Assembly: GCA_958510825.1 (NCBI GenBank)
Contig: OY294052.1
Coordinates: 4,485,816 to 4,549,815, forward strand
DNA: 64,000 nt
Direction: 5' to 3'
Origin: Brachypterus glaber
Taxonomy: Eukaryota; Arthropoda; Insecta; Coleoptera; Kateretidae
Shown: in pieces, positions 34,101-46,622 of the stretch
Layout: every line of letters starts with the position of its first letter
Position numbering within the stretch: the stretch's first letter is position 1
The notes under the pieces: model-generated
The model's input: the letters and a program-made list of their open reading frames with translations, nothing else
The model's database searches: none
Told to the model about the DNA's origin: nothing
Made by a program: the position numbers and the translations under genes

Positions 34101-37100
34101 GTTTTCTTATAGAATAATTTCCTTCTGAGTTTAAGGTTGAGACACACGTACAACACACTGAACTTGAGGAGTTTTCTTTTATATCGGTACTTGTCATAGT
34201 TTCAATTAACTTTTTCATAGAATCATTCTCATTACCCAAGCTTTTGATTATATGGTCACGATCCTTTAAACTTTCTCGTAGTAAATCTATTATGACTTCT
34301 TGTTCTGTGGTCACATCAGTATTGCAAGATAACTCAGACTTAATCGTTTGATTTTCTTTCTGTGTAGCTTTTAATTTTTCCGTTAGACGATCACAAACTT
34401 GTCGTGTACTATTAAGTTCATCCCGTAAAATACGGCATTCATCACAAAGTTTTTCGAAATCGATAGCAATTGCATTGTAAGTAGAATCTTTTACAACATT
34501 GCACTCTGCCTTACATGAAATAACTGATTTTGTATTTGTCAATTTATTTTCTTGTGATCTCGATATCACTAACTCATTTTTATTAGCCTTTGATTTTGCC
34601 AGGCTAGAACATTCTTTACGAAGTTTTTCTGGTTCAACAATTTTATCATCTTTGTTGATTTCATTATAAATGAAGTTAACTTCTGAAAGAATTTCACCAA
34701 CAATATTGTTAGCATCATTTAGTGTATTTTCTAAGGTCTCTTGGTTTGTATTAGGTTGACTAGCTTCAAGTTCGTTGATTAAAATAGTTTTAACATGTTT
34801 TTTTGACTCTTTTTGCATACATTTACATTGTTTTTGAATCATATTAATTTTGTGCACCAGATCAGCATTAAGATTTTCCATATTACTCCTTGATTTGCTC
34901 ACAACAGAAATTTTTAACTCATTTTCGATAGATTTACATTGCTCTTCATATTCATCACAGTCAGCTTTAAGTTCTTTGCATACTTTAGCCAAAGTAACTT
35001 TTTCGTTGTATGTAGCCTCAAGATCTGAGTATGCTTGCATAATGGCTGATAGTTCCTTTTCGAGGCATAAACATTGTTGTTTAGTGAATTTTAGTTTTTG
35101 TTTTAGGGCCTCTACGTCACTTTCGGTGGTACAAGTGTTCATAGAGCTCTCTTCCATAGTGCTTTCTTCAATACCTTGAGTACTTTCTCTCGTAGTACTA
35201 CATTCTCCATTAGTAGTACTTTCTCCCTTACTAGTACTATCTTTAATTGTACTTTTAATATTACTTTTCATAGCACTACATTCTTTTGAATTCTTATTGG
35301 TTCCAGTATTTGTGGTTTCGTCGGTTGTTGTACTTTCATCCATTGTTATACTTTCTCCAATGGTGCTTTCCCCACAACATAAAAGACATTCCACTTTCTT
35401 CTGTAGAAAAGAATTTTGTTCCTTAGTTATCCTCAGTTCAGTTTCTAAACATTTACATTTTATTTCTATATCATTGACAGTTTTTTTCAAAGCTGAATTC
35501 TGAGCCCTTGAAGACAATTGCTCCTTTTGGACATCGTTGATAGTTGATTCCAAATCGTCCTGCACGGACGATAACTTTTCTTCTGATGTTCTAATTAGTA
35601 TTTCTTTGTTTTCTAAAGCCTCGCGCATGCTACTAAGTGAAACTTTCATTAATTCTTCTCTTCTAGAATTTCCTTTTACTAAGTCATTGATTTCACATGC
35701 AAGTTTTTTGTTTTCATATTCCAATTGATTTACTTTTGATGCCAAATTGACTCTTTCAGCTTCGATTTCCTTGTATTTTTCCAGCTCCTGTCTAAGATGG
35801 CCAGTTTCACATTGCAAATTCATTAAACTCTCATATTTCTGTTTGTATTGGTCTCTTTCTGAACATACTACTTCTACACATTTAGCAGTAACACACAGTT
35901 TATCATAGTGTTCCTGGATATCTTCTTTAAGGTTGTGATTTTCCTGTTTGAGCTGATCAGTTTCTTGGCATATACATTTTAAAGTTTCATGTTCGTTTAT
36001 TAAAGATTGTAATGATTTTCTTAAGTTGACATCATTGTTTTTAAACTGTTTTAACATATTCCTTAAATCTGTGATTTCATTTTGAAGCATTTTTGCCTCA
36101 TATTGAGCAATTTCTTGGTTTTTCCGGGACGTAATCAGGTCTTTTTCCATTGCAATTAATATATGTTCTTTGTAGCGTAAATCTTTTACTTCTCTTTCAA
36201 CTTTTTCAAGTTCACCAATACGTGCGTTTAATCTGTCTCTTTCTAACATAACTTTATCTAACAAAATTAATTTTTCTTGCGTCTGGTTGGTTTCATGGAT
36301 GTTTCGTTTTTCGATTAGATCATTGATTTTGTTTTGTAGCGAATCTTTTTCATTCAAAATCGAATCATTTTCGGTTTGTTTTAATGACAAACTCTTCTCT
36401 GCAGCCTCAAGATTTTGATTGGCACTTTTTAATTCTTGTTTCAAATCCTTGTTCTGATTATAAATATTTGACATTTTTGCACAGTATGCCTTTAAAACTT
36501 CTAATTCTTTTTTCATTATTTCAGCTTCTACTTCGGGTGTAAGAGGTTGATGCCTAAGCTTGTCGATTTCTTTTTCAATTTCTAGAGTAAATTCTTCTGA
36601 AGATTCCATTGCTTTAAACGAAGAGTCAGATTTATTTTCAATATTTTTCTAAAAATAAATAAATTATATATTGTATAATCAACGCTAAACATAAGTCTAC
36701 CTTTAACGTATCCAATTCTTCTTGGGATTTCTTAAATTTATTTCTGTAGTCATCTCTTTCTTCTATTATGGATTCAAGAATTAAACTATCCTTATTTATT
36801 GTATTGCTGTTAACCTATTAAAGAATCAAATAAAATAATCAAATATTTAGATTTTAATATTAACATATTGTTTCCACTTACATTTTTGTTTTGTGAATCA
36901 AATAAAGTATTGACTCTTTTCCTCTCATTTTCTTTTGAATGAAACGTTGGTTGTATAACCACTCCACCAGACGATACGGCCAATAGTGAAGCTCTTTCTT
37001 GAGCATTTTTTATTATAGGCGCCCATCTATTTGTATTTGCTCCACAAACTTTTTTACTTTGTTCCTGTTTAGCCAGTGCTGCACATCGTTTACTTTTAGG

Positions 37101-40100
37101 GCTTTCCAAATTAATAGGTTGGTCATCTTTATCAAACTTAGATTTTCTGTCTTCCTTGTCCAAAACTATACTTCCTTCTTTACTCTCTTCGTCAACCTGT
37201 GGTCCTTGACTTTTCATTTTATTTAATGCAGCACACCCTTTATTTTTTAAAGGTATTTTACTTAAATCATAATCTATACTTTTTCCTTTTGTATCAGATG
37301 TTGTTGCTTTACATGTTGTAGGTTTACTATCTTTGTAAGCTAATAAAAGTTCTTTATCTTTATCCCTTTTAGCTATTGCTGCACAAGTTTTACTTTTAAT
37401 TGCATCGTATTTTATTCCTATAGGCTTTCCATCCTCATCAAGTAGTATACGTTTTCCATATTCATCAAATGCTATAGGTTTACCATTTTCATCAAATGCC
37501 ATAATTTTTTTATCATACGGTATAGGATTTCCATCTTTATCAAATGCTATAGGTTTTCCATCTTTGTCAAATGCTATAGGTTTTCCATCTTTATCAAATG
37601 CTATGGGTTTTCCATCTTTATCAAATGCTATAGGTTTTCCATCTTTATCAAAGGCTAAAGGTTTTCCATCTTTATCAAATGCTATGGGTTTTCCATCTTT
37701 ATCAAGTGGTAAAGGTTTTCTATCTTTTTCAAATGCGATAGGCTTTCCATCTTTATCAAAAGCTACAGGTTTTTTATCTTTATCAAGTGTTATAGGTTTT
37801 CCATCTTTATCAAAAGCTGTAGGTTTTTCATCTTTATCAAATGCTATGGGTTTTCCATCCTTATCCAATGGTAAAAGTTTTCCATCTTTATCATATGCTA
37901 TAGTTTTTCCATCTTTATCGAAGGCTATAGGCTTTCCATCTTTATCAAATGCTATAGGTTTTCCATCTTTATCAAATGATATGGGTTTTCCATCTTTGTC
38001 AAATGCTATAGGTTTTCCATCTTTATCAAATGCTATGGGTTTTCCATCTTTATCAAATGCTATAGGTTTTCCATCTTTATCGTATGCTATGGGTATTCCA
38101 TCTTTATCAAATGCAATAGGTTTTCCATCTTTATCAAATGATATCGGTTTTCCATCTTTGTCAAATGCTATAGGTCTTCCATCTTTATCAAATGATATGG
38201 GTTTTCCATCTTTGTCAAATGCTATAGGTTTTCCATCTTTATCAAATGCTATGGGTTTTTCATCTTTATCAAATGCTATAGGTTTTCCATCTTTATCGTA
38301 TGCTATGGGTATTCCATCTTTATCAAATGCAATAGGTTTTCCATCTTTATCAAATGATATGGGTTTTCCATCTTTGTCAAATGCTATAGGTTTTCCATCT
38401 TTATCAAATGCTATGGGTTTTCCATCTTTATAAAATGCTATAGGTTTTCCATCTTTATCAAATGATATGGGTTTTCCATCTTTGTCAAATGCTATAGGTT
38501 TTCCATCTTTATCAAATGCTATGGGTTTTCCATCTTTATCAAATGCTATAGGTTTTCCATCTTTATCAAATGCTATGGGTTTTCCATCTTTATCAAATGC
38601 TATAGGTTTTCCATCTTTATCAAATGATATGGGTTTTCCATCTTTGTCAAATGCTATAGGTTTTCCATCTTTATCAAATGCTATGGGTTTTCCATCTTTA
38701 TCAAATGCTATAGGTTTTCCATCTTTATCGTATGCTATGGGTATTCCATCTTTATCAAATGCAATAGGTTTTCCATCTTTATCAAGTGGTAAAGGTTTTC
38801 CATCTTTATCAAATGCTATAAGCTTTCCGTCTTTATCAAGTGGTAAAGGTTTTCCATCTTTATCATATTCTATAGGTTTTCCATCTTTATCAAATACTAC
38901 AGGTTTTCCATCTTTATCAAGTGGTAAAGGTTTTCCATCTTTATCATATGCTATGGGTTTTCCATATTTATCAAATGCTATAGGTTTTCCGTCTTTATCA
39001 AGTGGTAAAGGTTTTCCATCTTTATCGTATGCTATAGGTTTTCCATCTTTATCAAATGCTATCGGTTTTCCATCTTTATCAAATGCTATGGGTTTTCCAT
39101 ATTTATCGAGGGGTAAAGGTTTTCCATCTTTATCATATGCTATAGGTTTTCCATCTTTATCAAATGCTATAGGTTTTCCATCCTTATCAAATGCTGTAGG
39201 TTTTCCGTCTTTATCAAGTGGTAACGGTTTTCCATCTTTATCGTATGCTATAGGTTTTCCATCTTTATCAAAGGCTATACGTTTTCCATCTTTATCAAAT
39301 GCTATGGGTTTTCCATCTTTATCGAGGGGTAAAGGTTTTCCATCTTTATCATATGCTGTAGGTTTTCCATCTTTATCAAATGCTACAGGTTTTCCATCTT
39401 TATCAAATGCTACAAGTTTACCACCTTTATCCAATAATACAGGTTTGCCATCTTTATCAACTGTGGTAGATTTATCACCTTTAGCAAATGCTACGGGTTT
39501 GCCATCCCTATCTAATTTACCATCTTTATCTAGTTTTATAGATTTACCATCTATATCAAATGTCGTAGGTTTACCATCTTTACCAAATTCTATGGATCTG
39601 CCATCTTTATCATAAGTTTTAGATTTTCCATCTTTATCAAACGAAGTAGGTTTTCCATCCTTATCTATTGCTGTAGGGTTTCCATCTTTATCAAATGCTA
39701 AAGGTTTTCCATCTTTATCTAATGCTACAGGTTTTCCATCTTTATCAAATGCTATAGGTTTTCCATCTTTATCAAATGTCGTAGGTTTGCCATCTTTACC
39801 AAATTCTATGGATCTGCCATCTTTATCATATGTTTTAGATTTTCCATCTTTATCAAACGAAGAGGATTTTCCATGTTTATCAAATGCTACAGGTTTACCA
39901 TCTTTATCCAATAATACAGGTTTGCCATCTTTATCAACTGTGGTAGATTTACCATCTTTAGCAAATGCTACGGGTTTGCCATCCCTATCTAATCTATCAT
40001 CTTTATCAAATCTGCTAGGTTTCCCATCTTTATCTAATGTTATGGTTTTTCCATCCTTATCCACTGCTATAGGTTTACCATCTTTATCAATTTTTTTAAG

Positions 40101-43100
40101 TTTGCTATCTTTATCAAATGATATAGGTTTACCATCCTTATCTAGTTTCCCATCTTTATCAAATGAAATGGGTTTGCCATCTTTATCAAATCTTATAGGC
40201 TTGTCATCTTTATCTAATATGGGTTTTCTGTCCTTATCTAGGGCTATAGGTTTACCATCTTTATCCAGTGTTATAGGTTTACCATCTTTATCCAGTGTTA
40301 TAGGTTTACCATCTTTATCAAATGATATTGGCTTGCCATCTTTATCAAATCCTTTTGATCTTCCAACTGTATCCACTGGTTTACTTTCCTTATCAAATGA
40401 TATTGGTTTACTATCTTTATCGTACACTTTAGGTTGGCCATCTTTATCAACTGTTTTTTGTTTTCCATCTTTATTAAATGCTGTATTTTTATCATCTTTA
40501 TCAGCTGCTTTTGGTTTTTCTTTTTTAATTATAGGCTTTCCATCTTTATCCAATTCCATTGTTTTAGCATCTTTATCAAATACTTTGGGTTTAACATCTT
40601 TTTCTATAATTTTTTCATCTTTATCAAATCTTTTTTGTTTTTCATCTTTATTTATAGCCTTTTCATCTTTATCAAATCCCATAGGTTTGCCATCTTTAAG
40701 TTTTTTATCAGCTCCAGCCGTACTTTCTTCTTGTTTTACTGCTTTTAGCTTGTCAGCTTCTTTGCCTTTATCTGTTGCCGTTGGTGTTACCTTGGAAGTA
40801 TCTTTCTCCTTAAGCGTTTGAGGTGCTTTTGATACGCCTTGATCTTTAGCCTCTGATGTCTTTGATATACCTTGGTCCTTTATTTCTGGTGATACTTTAT
40901 CTTTTTCTCTAGGTACCTTCGGGGTTTCTTTTTGTTGTTTTCCTTCTGTCGCTTTTGTAATGCCTATATCCTTTTTTTCTGCAGCCTTTATTGTTCCTTC
41001 TAATTTTTCTGGTGCTTTTGTAATATCTTCCTTCTCAGTGCCTTTTTGTTTTGCTAATGGTGTTTTTAAATCAGTTTTATCTTTTCCTTCTGATATTTTT
41101 GAAGTATCTTTATCTTCTGGAGCCTTAGACGTACTTTTGTCCTTTGCATCCGGTACTTTTGAAGTACTTTTATCTTTTCCATCCGGTACCTTTACTGTAC
41201 CTTTATCTTTAACTACAGTTTCTGGACTCCTAGAAGTACTTTTATCAGTTGATTCTGGTACTTTTGAAGTACCTTTATCTTTACCCTTTGCAGGGCCTTT
41301 ATCTTTAAGTTCTGATACCTTAGGACTTTCCGTTATCTTCCTCTTATCTTTATCATCTGGGCCCTTGGAAGTTCTTTTATCCTTTGATACAGGTACGTTT
41401 GAAATACCTTTATCTTTTCCTTCTTGGCCCTCTGTTGTACTTTTATCTAGAGCTTCCTCTATTTTTGAAGTGGCTATTTCTCTTGATTCTGGTACTTTAG
41501 AAATACCTTTATCTTTTTGCTCTGGGACATTTGTAGTATCTTTATCTTTTACCTCTGGTTTTTTTGACGTAGCTTTTTCTTTGCCCACTGGTGCCCTTTT
41601 TTCTTCTTTGGGTGTAACCGTTTCCACTTTATCAGATTTTGTTTGGGCTTTGTCAGCTGAGGCGGGTCTTCCACCAGTTCCTGAAGTGGATTTAGTTGCA
41701 GCTTTGGGCGTTTGATCAATTCCTGCAGTACCACTGGCTTTAGTCGATTCTTTGCCTGCTGTGGTAAGGGTGCCGCCAGTTCTTGGAGTGGTACGAGCTT
41801 CAGGTTTATCTTTTCCAGGTGAAGTTGCTCTTTGACCAGACCCTGATGTATCATCGGTAGTTCTACCACCAGCCTTATCCTTTCCTTCTCGTGATCTTTT
41901 TGATGATTCTATATCTGTTCCTTCTTCTTCTTCTTCTTTGGATTTTTCCTTTTTTGCACCATCAGGCTTACCTTGGGGTCTTACAGCTGATGTTGGTCTT
42001 TGACTAGTTCGTGAAGTGGAATCAGTTGCGGCTTTGGGTTTTTGTGTTTGGGCTTTGTCAGCTGAGGCGGGTCTCCCACCAGTTGCTGAGGTGAATTTAG
42101 TTGTAGCTTTGGGTGTTTGATCAATTCCTGCAGTACCACTCGGTTTAGTCGATTCTTTGCCTGTTGAGGTAGGCGTGCCGCCAGTTCTTGGCGTGGTACG
42201 AGCGCCTGCAGTACCACGAGCTTCCGGTTTAGCTTTTCCAGGTGAAGTTGCTCTTTGACTAACCTCTGTTGCGTCATCGGCCTCAGATTTACCTTTGCCA
42301 GGTGTGGCAGTCCTGCCATCGGTTCTTGCGGTACCACGAGGTTTTTCTTTTTCAGTTAATGTAGCACTCCGAGTGACTCCTTTTTTAACTTCAGAACCGT
42401 CTGACTCGCCTTTTCTACCTGCCTCTCCAGGACTTTTGGACGTAGTACTACGAGTCAAACCTGAATCATCTCGTCCAGTTGCATATCGTTTTGCTCTTTT
42501 ACTCTCCGAAGTATCTTTTCCAGTTCTGTCTTTATCTGATAAAACTTTTTTGGTTCCACTTTTTTCACCAGGTTGCTTTTCAGTAGCAGATTTTCCTGCT
42601 CCTCGTGGAGGAGCCGACTTGCTCCTAGAAGCACGAGAGCTAGGTCTCGTCCTTCCTTGTAAGCGATCTGTGCTAGATGCCTTATCACGGTGCTTGGAAT
42701 CGTCCCATTTAGCGCTGTATATAGATTGTAACTCTTTTTCTGCGGTTTCCAGTTCGCTAGACTAAAAATAAACAGCCATACTAGTAAAATATATGTACAA
42801 AATGTATACAGTGTTTTCACCAAATCGATATATCTCCGAAAGTACATATAAAAAAATAATATGCTATTTTTTTTTTCTCGAGGCAAATTTTTGGTCTTTA
42901 CCTCGAATCGTTTTTGAGTTATTATATAATAATTAAAACAAAAAGTTTTGTAAAAAAATTATATTGTTTTACACAAAAATTACTATTGTTACAGTATTTA
43001 CAATAAATTTAAAGATATAAATATAAAATACAATAATTTAAAAAAAAATTATTTTTCTGGCAATGGCGGATATTCTTTCAGAGCTTGTTTTCTCTTAAAT

Positions 43101-45289
43101 AAATAAAAAATTAATCACAAATATTTATTAACACTTTTGCTACTGAATTTTGAGACTATCAACAGTGGTGGTGCTAAAGTGAAATTTTAGCAAAAACCAC
43201 TCAATTTGCCTGAGATTCTTTAGCCTCAATACCTCGGAACGGTGGGTATTTTTAAAAATATTGATGCCTTAAAGCATATTAAAAAGTAAGCTGGCGTGAT
43301 ATAAACAATTAATTCATCAGATATTCATGAGAAATTCATTAGATATTTATTGGATATAAAGCAGTTGAAACGCAACGCGGGGCAAAAATTGATCAATTGA
43401 ATTCCCATCCCAGACAGATCCGTGTCGTCAGCATTGGGCGATAAACGCTGCGACTCAGTCATTATCAGTGAAAGTTTTAAAAGGGTTGAAATTGTCCACA
43501 GAGAGACGGATTTACGAAAAAATGTTAATGTTTGGACACGAATTTTTAAAAAATAAGACTATTTAATCAAAAAAAAAAAATTTTATGTCGATCAAATACT
43601 CTTGCTACTGATATCTTTAGTAAAATGTAAAAACTGAGTAAAAGAATACGAATTAGGGACACTAGATCTAGTGTCCCTAGTACAAATTACTTAATTTTTG
43701 AACTTTTGTCATACCAATTTCTCCATTTCCTTTCTCTGGTCATCCGTTAAATCCATGCCGTTAAATAAGTCTAAAAGTCTTTGTAAATAATCAATTTTTC
43801 TTTGAAGTCGTTCTATTTCTTTATCTTTATTGGCCATTAACGCGTTGAGTAGTAAATCTATTGGAATAACTTTGCCAAGACATGCCGCCTAAAATTTGAA
43901 TTTCCTGTAAATATTTAATAAATCTTTTCATTCCGCACCCACCGAGAAAAAATATATTTATCGCAAATATAAATTTATCACAATTTAAAAGTATAACAAA
44001 GTAGGGGACAAGAGTAGCAATTATATTGGAAAACTGATTATATTTGTTACAAATACACACATCGCCAAAATTCTTCCTGCGATATGTTGTTCCATTTTTC
44101 TTGAGCAGCAACAATTAGCTCCTAAAGGGTGAACGGGGGTTATCTCTATTTAAAATGGCCCTTTTTAGCATATCCCACACGTTCTCACAAGGAGTCGTGT
44201 CAGGTGAGTTTGCTGGCCACCCTTCTTGTGCGGTGGAAAGTGGCCTTATCGTCAATAAAAATGAAATTATATCAAATTTCGTTTTGCAATGAAAATACGA
44301 TTGGTTGAATGTTTTGAGCGTAAATGTTTTGCTTGGGAACAGAGAAGGACATACTGGTTGATCTTTGTTTCTCGCATTTTGTGACGGCTTTGATTCTTTT
44401 CAATAAAAATTGAACTTTTTAAATTTAATTCCTGACCGTGTACTCATTCCATGAAAATAACCCAACATGTGATAAAGCATTTCAATAAAATCTAGAATTG
44501 AACCCACATATTTGTTAGAATAATTTTTGTTTACGTTTCAAATTAATTGGGGGCCAAGAATTTTGCCGATGTTTGTATGTCTGTATGTAGTTAAATGCAT
44601 AGTATATTTTTCCGATTTTTCTCGGTGCATGCGAATTTTTAATTAAAAAAATTGGTACTTTCTAATACTAACTAGTATTAGCAGCTAGATCACCTCGAGA
44701 CTTCTCAAAAAATATATATTAGTGCACGGGTCTGTAAAAAGAAACCATTTAAACTTTAAAAAGGCTGTGGATAAAGTATAGTATTCTACTCGCGTATAAT
44801 AAATATTAATCATTCGAGTAAATACGGCACTCGCCTATCGGCTCGTGTCTCAAAAATCACCCTTCTTGCTTAATAGCAATTATTTTATGCTCTTTGTATA
44901 ATAAACTATTTTTGATCGCATAACCACATCATTTTACGAATGCAATAATTACCTCAGACTGACTCGGTAACTACTAAAATTTATTTTTATTGCACATTTT
45001 TTTTTCTTTAAAGTTATTAAACTAAAAATAAACATATAAAAGTCTTAAAAGAAGTCTCGCAGAGCTACATTTAGCAGATAAGTAAATCTAATTTAAAATA
45101 CATAAAACTTCTTACATCCATATTCTTTGCAACATATTCTAAAATGTGCTGTCGTCTATCCTCGGCAATATCGCACCATGCTCTGGCGTCAGTCGCCGAT
45201 ATGTAATTTTTCATTTTTGCTTCTAGCCGCGATTTCATTGGTGATCTTTGCGTCCGAAACACCATGTCTTTTTTATTTATATACGACAT
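28142..45289 (-). CDS. Giant coiled-coil protein with DKDGKP repeat domain
   Basis: Exons in order: 45289-45116, 43888-43715, 42761-36882, 36814-36701, 36648-30476, 30074-29895, 29504-29312 and 28264-28142. All splice sites are consensus, phases match, and the total is about 4,336 residues. Exons 1-2 encode a conserved module (SATDARAWCD, RRQHILEY, then CLGKVIPIDLLLNAL). Exon 3 gives a Lys/Ser/Thr/Pro-rich region with KDKxTSKxP units, then about 120 copies of a 9-residue unit such as AFDKDGKPI (nt 37425-40700). Exon 5 is about 2,000 residues of heptad-rich coiled coil with a Cys cluster. The last three exons are short and charged; the C-terminus is Lys-rich. I do not recognise the family. The smaller gene at 46746-50818 is its tandem paralogue. 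A cytoskeletal or sperm-tail role would be a guess. Linking exons 1-2 to exon 3 rests on phase and paralogy only. Confidence 0.75.
28890..29004. mobile_element. MITE, copy 2 of the 2441-2586 family
   Basis: GGCCTATCCAGAGGCTCGCA at the left and a complement ending GATAGGTCC at the right. It keeps 'catcaagccaatcctggcat' of the other copy but has lost most of the left inner arm. It lies in the last intron of the giant gene. Confidence 0.55.
30205..30445. repeat. Direct repeat of an ATGGCGGATCC word in an intron
   Basis: AAAATGGCGGATCCAATATG occurs at about 30210 and again at about 30410, each followed by gcNgattagattt. The pair lies in the intron between the coiled-coil exon and the next exon of the giant gene. 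Confidence 0.7.
37425..40700 (-). repeat. 27-bp coding tandem repeat (DKDGKP array)
   Basis: About 120 head-to-tail 27-bp units inside exon 3 of the giant gene, each encoding nine residues of the form (A/P/S/T)(F/Y/L)DKDGKP(I/L/V). The 37.6-38.8 kb part is nearly identical unit to unit, while the 39.4-40.7 kb part (the N-terminal side) is diverged. A GTATGCTATGGGTATTCC variant recurs at about 38082, 38298 and 38730, spacings of 216 and 432 bases. This indicates a higher-order unit of eight repeats. Confidence 0.95.
43049..43093 (-). other. Candidate alternative terminal exon of the giant gene
   Basis: After tttttatttatttaag the sequence reads RKQALKEYPPLPEK and then TAA, in phase with exon 2 (43888-43715). 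Used as a last exon it would give a protein of about 130 residues containing just the conserved N-terminal module. No clear AATAAA follows, so this is tentative. Confidence 0.35.
43654..43679. repeat. Perfect 26-bp palindrome near giant-gene exon 2
   Basis: TAGGGACACTAGA followed directly by its exact complement. It lies 35 bases inside the intron behind exon 2 of the giant gene on the minus strand. Confidence 0.9.
44060..44235 (-). pseudogene. Tc1/mariner transposase fragment
   Basis: The minus strand reads WPANSPDTTPCENVWDMLKR, close to the WPARSPDLNPIEHVWDML block of Tc1-type transposases. After a frame change it reads ELIVAAQEKWNNISQEEF. It is frameshifted and lacks the N-terminus and catalytic core. 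Lies in intron 1 of the giant gene. Confidence 0.65.
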
Positions 45290-45702
45290 TTTTACTTTAA
45301 TTTTGTAATATTCTTTGAGATGTTAATTTCATAAATGCCTGGCATTTGGCATCCGTTTGACGTCACCTTGACATATATGTCACATTTAAAAGGTGTGAAA
45401 ATCCAAGTAACACGCTTAGATTTTACAGCTTAAATTGGCTGTACCTCGCATTTTAAACCAGCATTTAGCTTTATTTCGGTAATTTAATTTGCTGTATTTA
45501 GGTTTTTTTCTTAAGCTGTTCTTAACACTTCACATTCACTGTAATCAAAAATAATAGAAATTTAATGCATTTTAAAACCGCTTAATGCTAGCGTTATTGC
45601 CTAGAGTCACACTTTCTTATTTTCAAAATGGTTATCCATCCGGGGCTAAATAGCGGAACTAATTCATTGGAGAAGCAGAAGCAGGAAGCTTGCCATACTT
45701 AC

Positions 45703-45763
45703 AGCCTATAGAGCCGGCTAATAGATGGCCTTGATGTAATAGCTTCGCCATTTGTTTGTTCTC
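45703..45763 (-). other. Orphan candidate exon between the paralogues
   Basis: A 61-base stretch with a good acceptor (ttttttttacttag) and a perfect gtaagt donor, open and reading ENKQMAKLLHQGHLLAGSIG. It lies between the end of the smaller paralogue and the start of the giant gene, on the same strand. It could be a 5' exon of the giant gene or the relic of a third copy. Confidence 0.35.
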
Positions 45764-46390
45764 CTAAGTAAAAAAAAAGATCAAAATCTAAAAAAAAATC
45801 ATGAAACTTATGAAACTCTTTTACTTTTAAAAACATAATATTCTGTAAGTAACATTTATTGAAACGGACCCCTTATAAAGAAAAAAAAATGACTGTTACA
45901 GCCAAGCTAGCTTTAATATGATAACGGATACGTAGTAAGAGACACTTTAAAGCTACTTGTGTTACTTGGGAAGGGATCTAGATTAAGCTTTTAAGTCTTG
46001 GTTTGCTTTTTCTACTACAAAATTAATATTAAGACTAGAAGTAGATAAGAAAAAGTGGTTTTTGGTTTGTGTCAATACTTGATAAAACTAATTTGGTCCA
46101 GACCAATATCGATTTTTGCACAGCCCTATTCTATAGATAAAGAAGGTTACTTACCCAGTATTTTAGATCCACTTATAGCGTTAGTTTATACACTATAAAG
46201 ACCAAGCTTGCATAGTACTACAATAACTGTAATGAATTGTCCATTGTTTTAAAAGTAATTAGCAAATAACAGTAGGTAATTACTTCTGAAAAAGTATGGA
46301 TTTACCTGAAAACTAGTTATTTCAGCTTCTGAGAGAATTTTGGTTCTCATATTGAATAATTATCTTAATTAGTTTTAATATCATAAAGGC

Positions 46391-46568
46391 TTTAACACGT
46401 TCGCTGCCACTCGCATTTATGGTAACTATTCGCCGGTGCCGGCTAATATTTTGTATTTTCAAAACTGCCCAAAAAAAAACTCCGAACAATAAATCTGAAC
46501 GACGCGCGAAAAACTACGACTCGGTAGCTTTGCAGAGTGCCAGTATGCAGTGGCAGTGAATGTGTTAA
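46391..46568. mobile_element. Hairpin element with TTAACAC ends
   Basis: TTTAACACGTTCGCTGCCA at the left pairs with TGGCAGTGAATGTGTTAA at the right. GC-richer than its flanks. Located between the two paralogues, downstream of the smaller one. Confidence 0.55.
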
Positions 46569-46622
46569 GTATTAACTTTCGTAATTTTTGTGCCTAAGTT
46601 TATTTAACGTTGAATAAACTAC

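Noticed and set aside
37425..40700. EF-hand calcium-binding repeats
   Set aside because: DKDGKP resembles the start of an EF loop, but the 9-residue period leaves no room for a 12-residue loop and helices.
37564..40821. Long open frames on the plus strand reading (S)NAIGFPSL repeats
   Set aside because: They are the antisense of the DKDGKP array. Because the unit is 27 bases, any frame without a stop in one unit stays open. Splice structure, phase and paralogy all support the minus strand.
42455..42886. A 143-codon minus-strand frame overlapping the start of the giant gene's exon 3
   Set aside because: It crosses the clear acceptor at 42762, and the in-phase exon frame continues into the DKDGKP domain, so this is an out-of-frame shadow.
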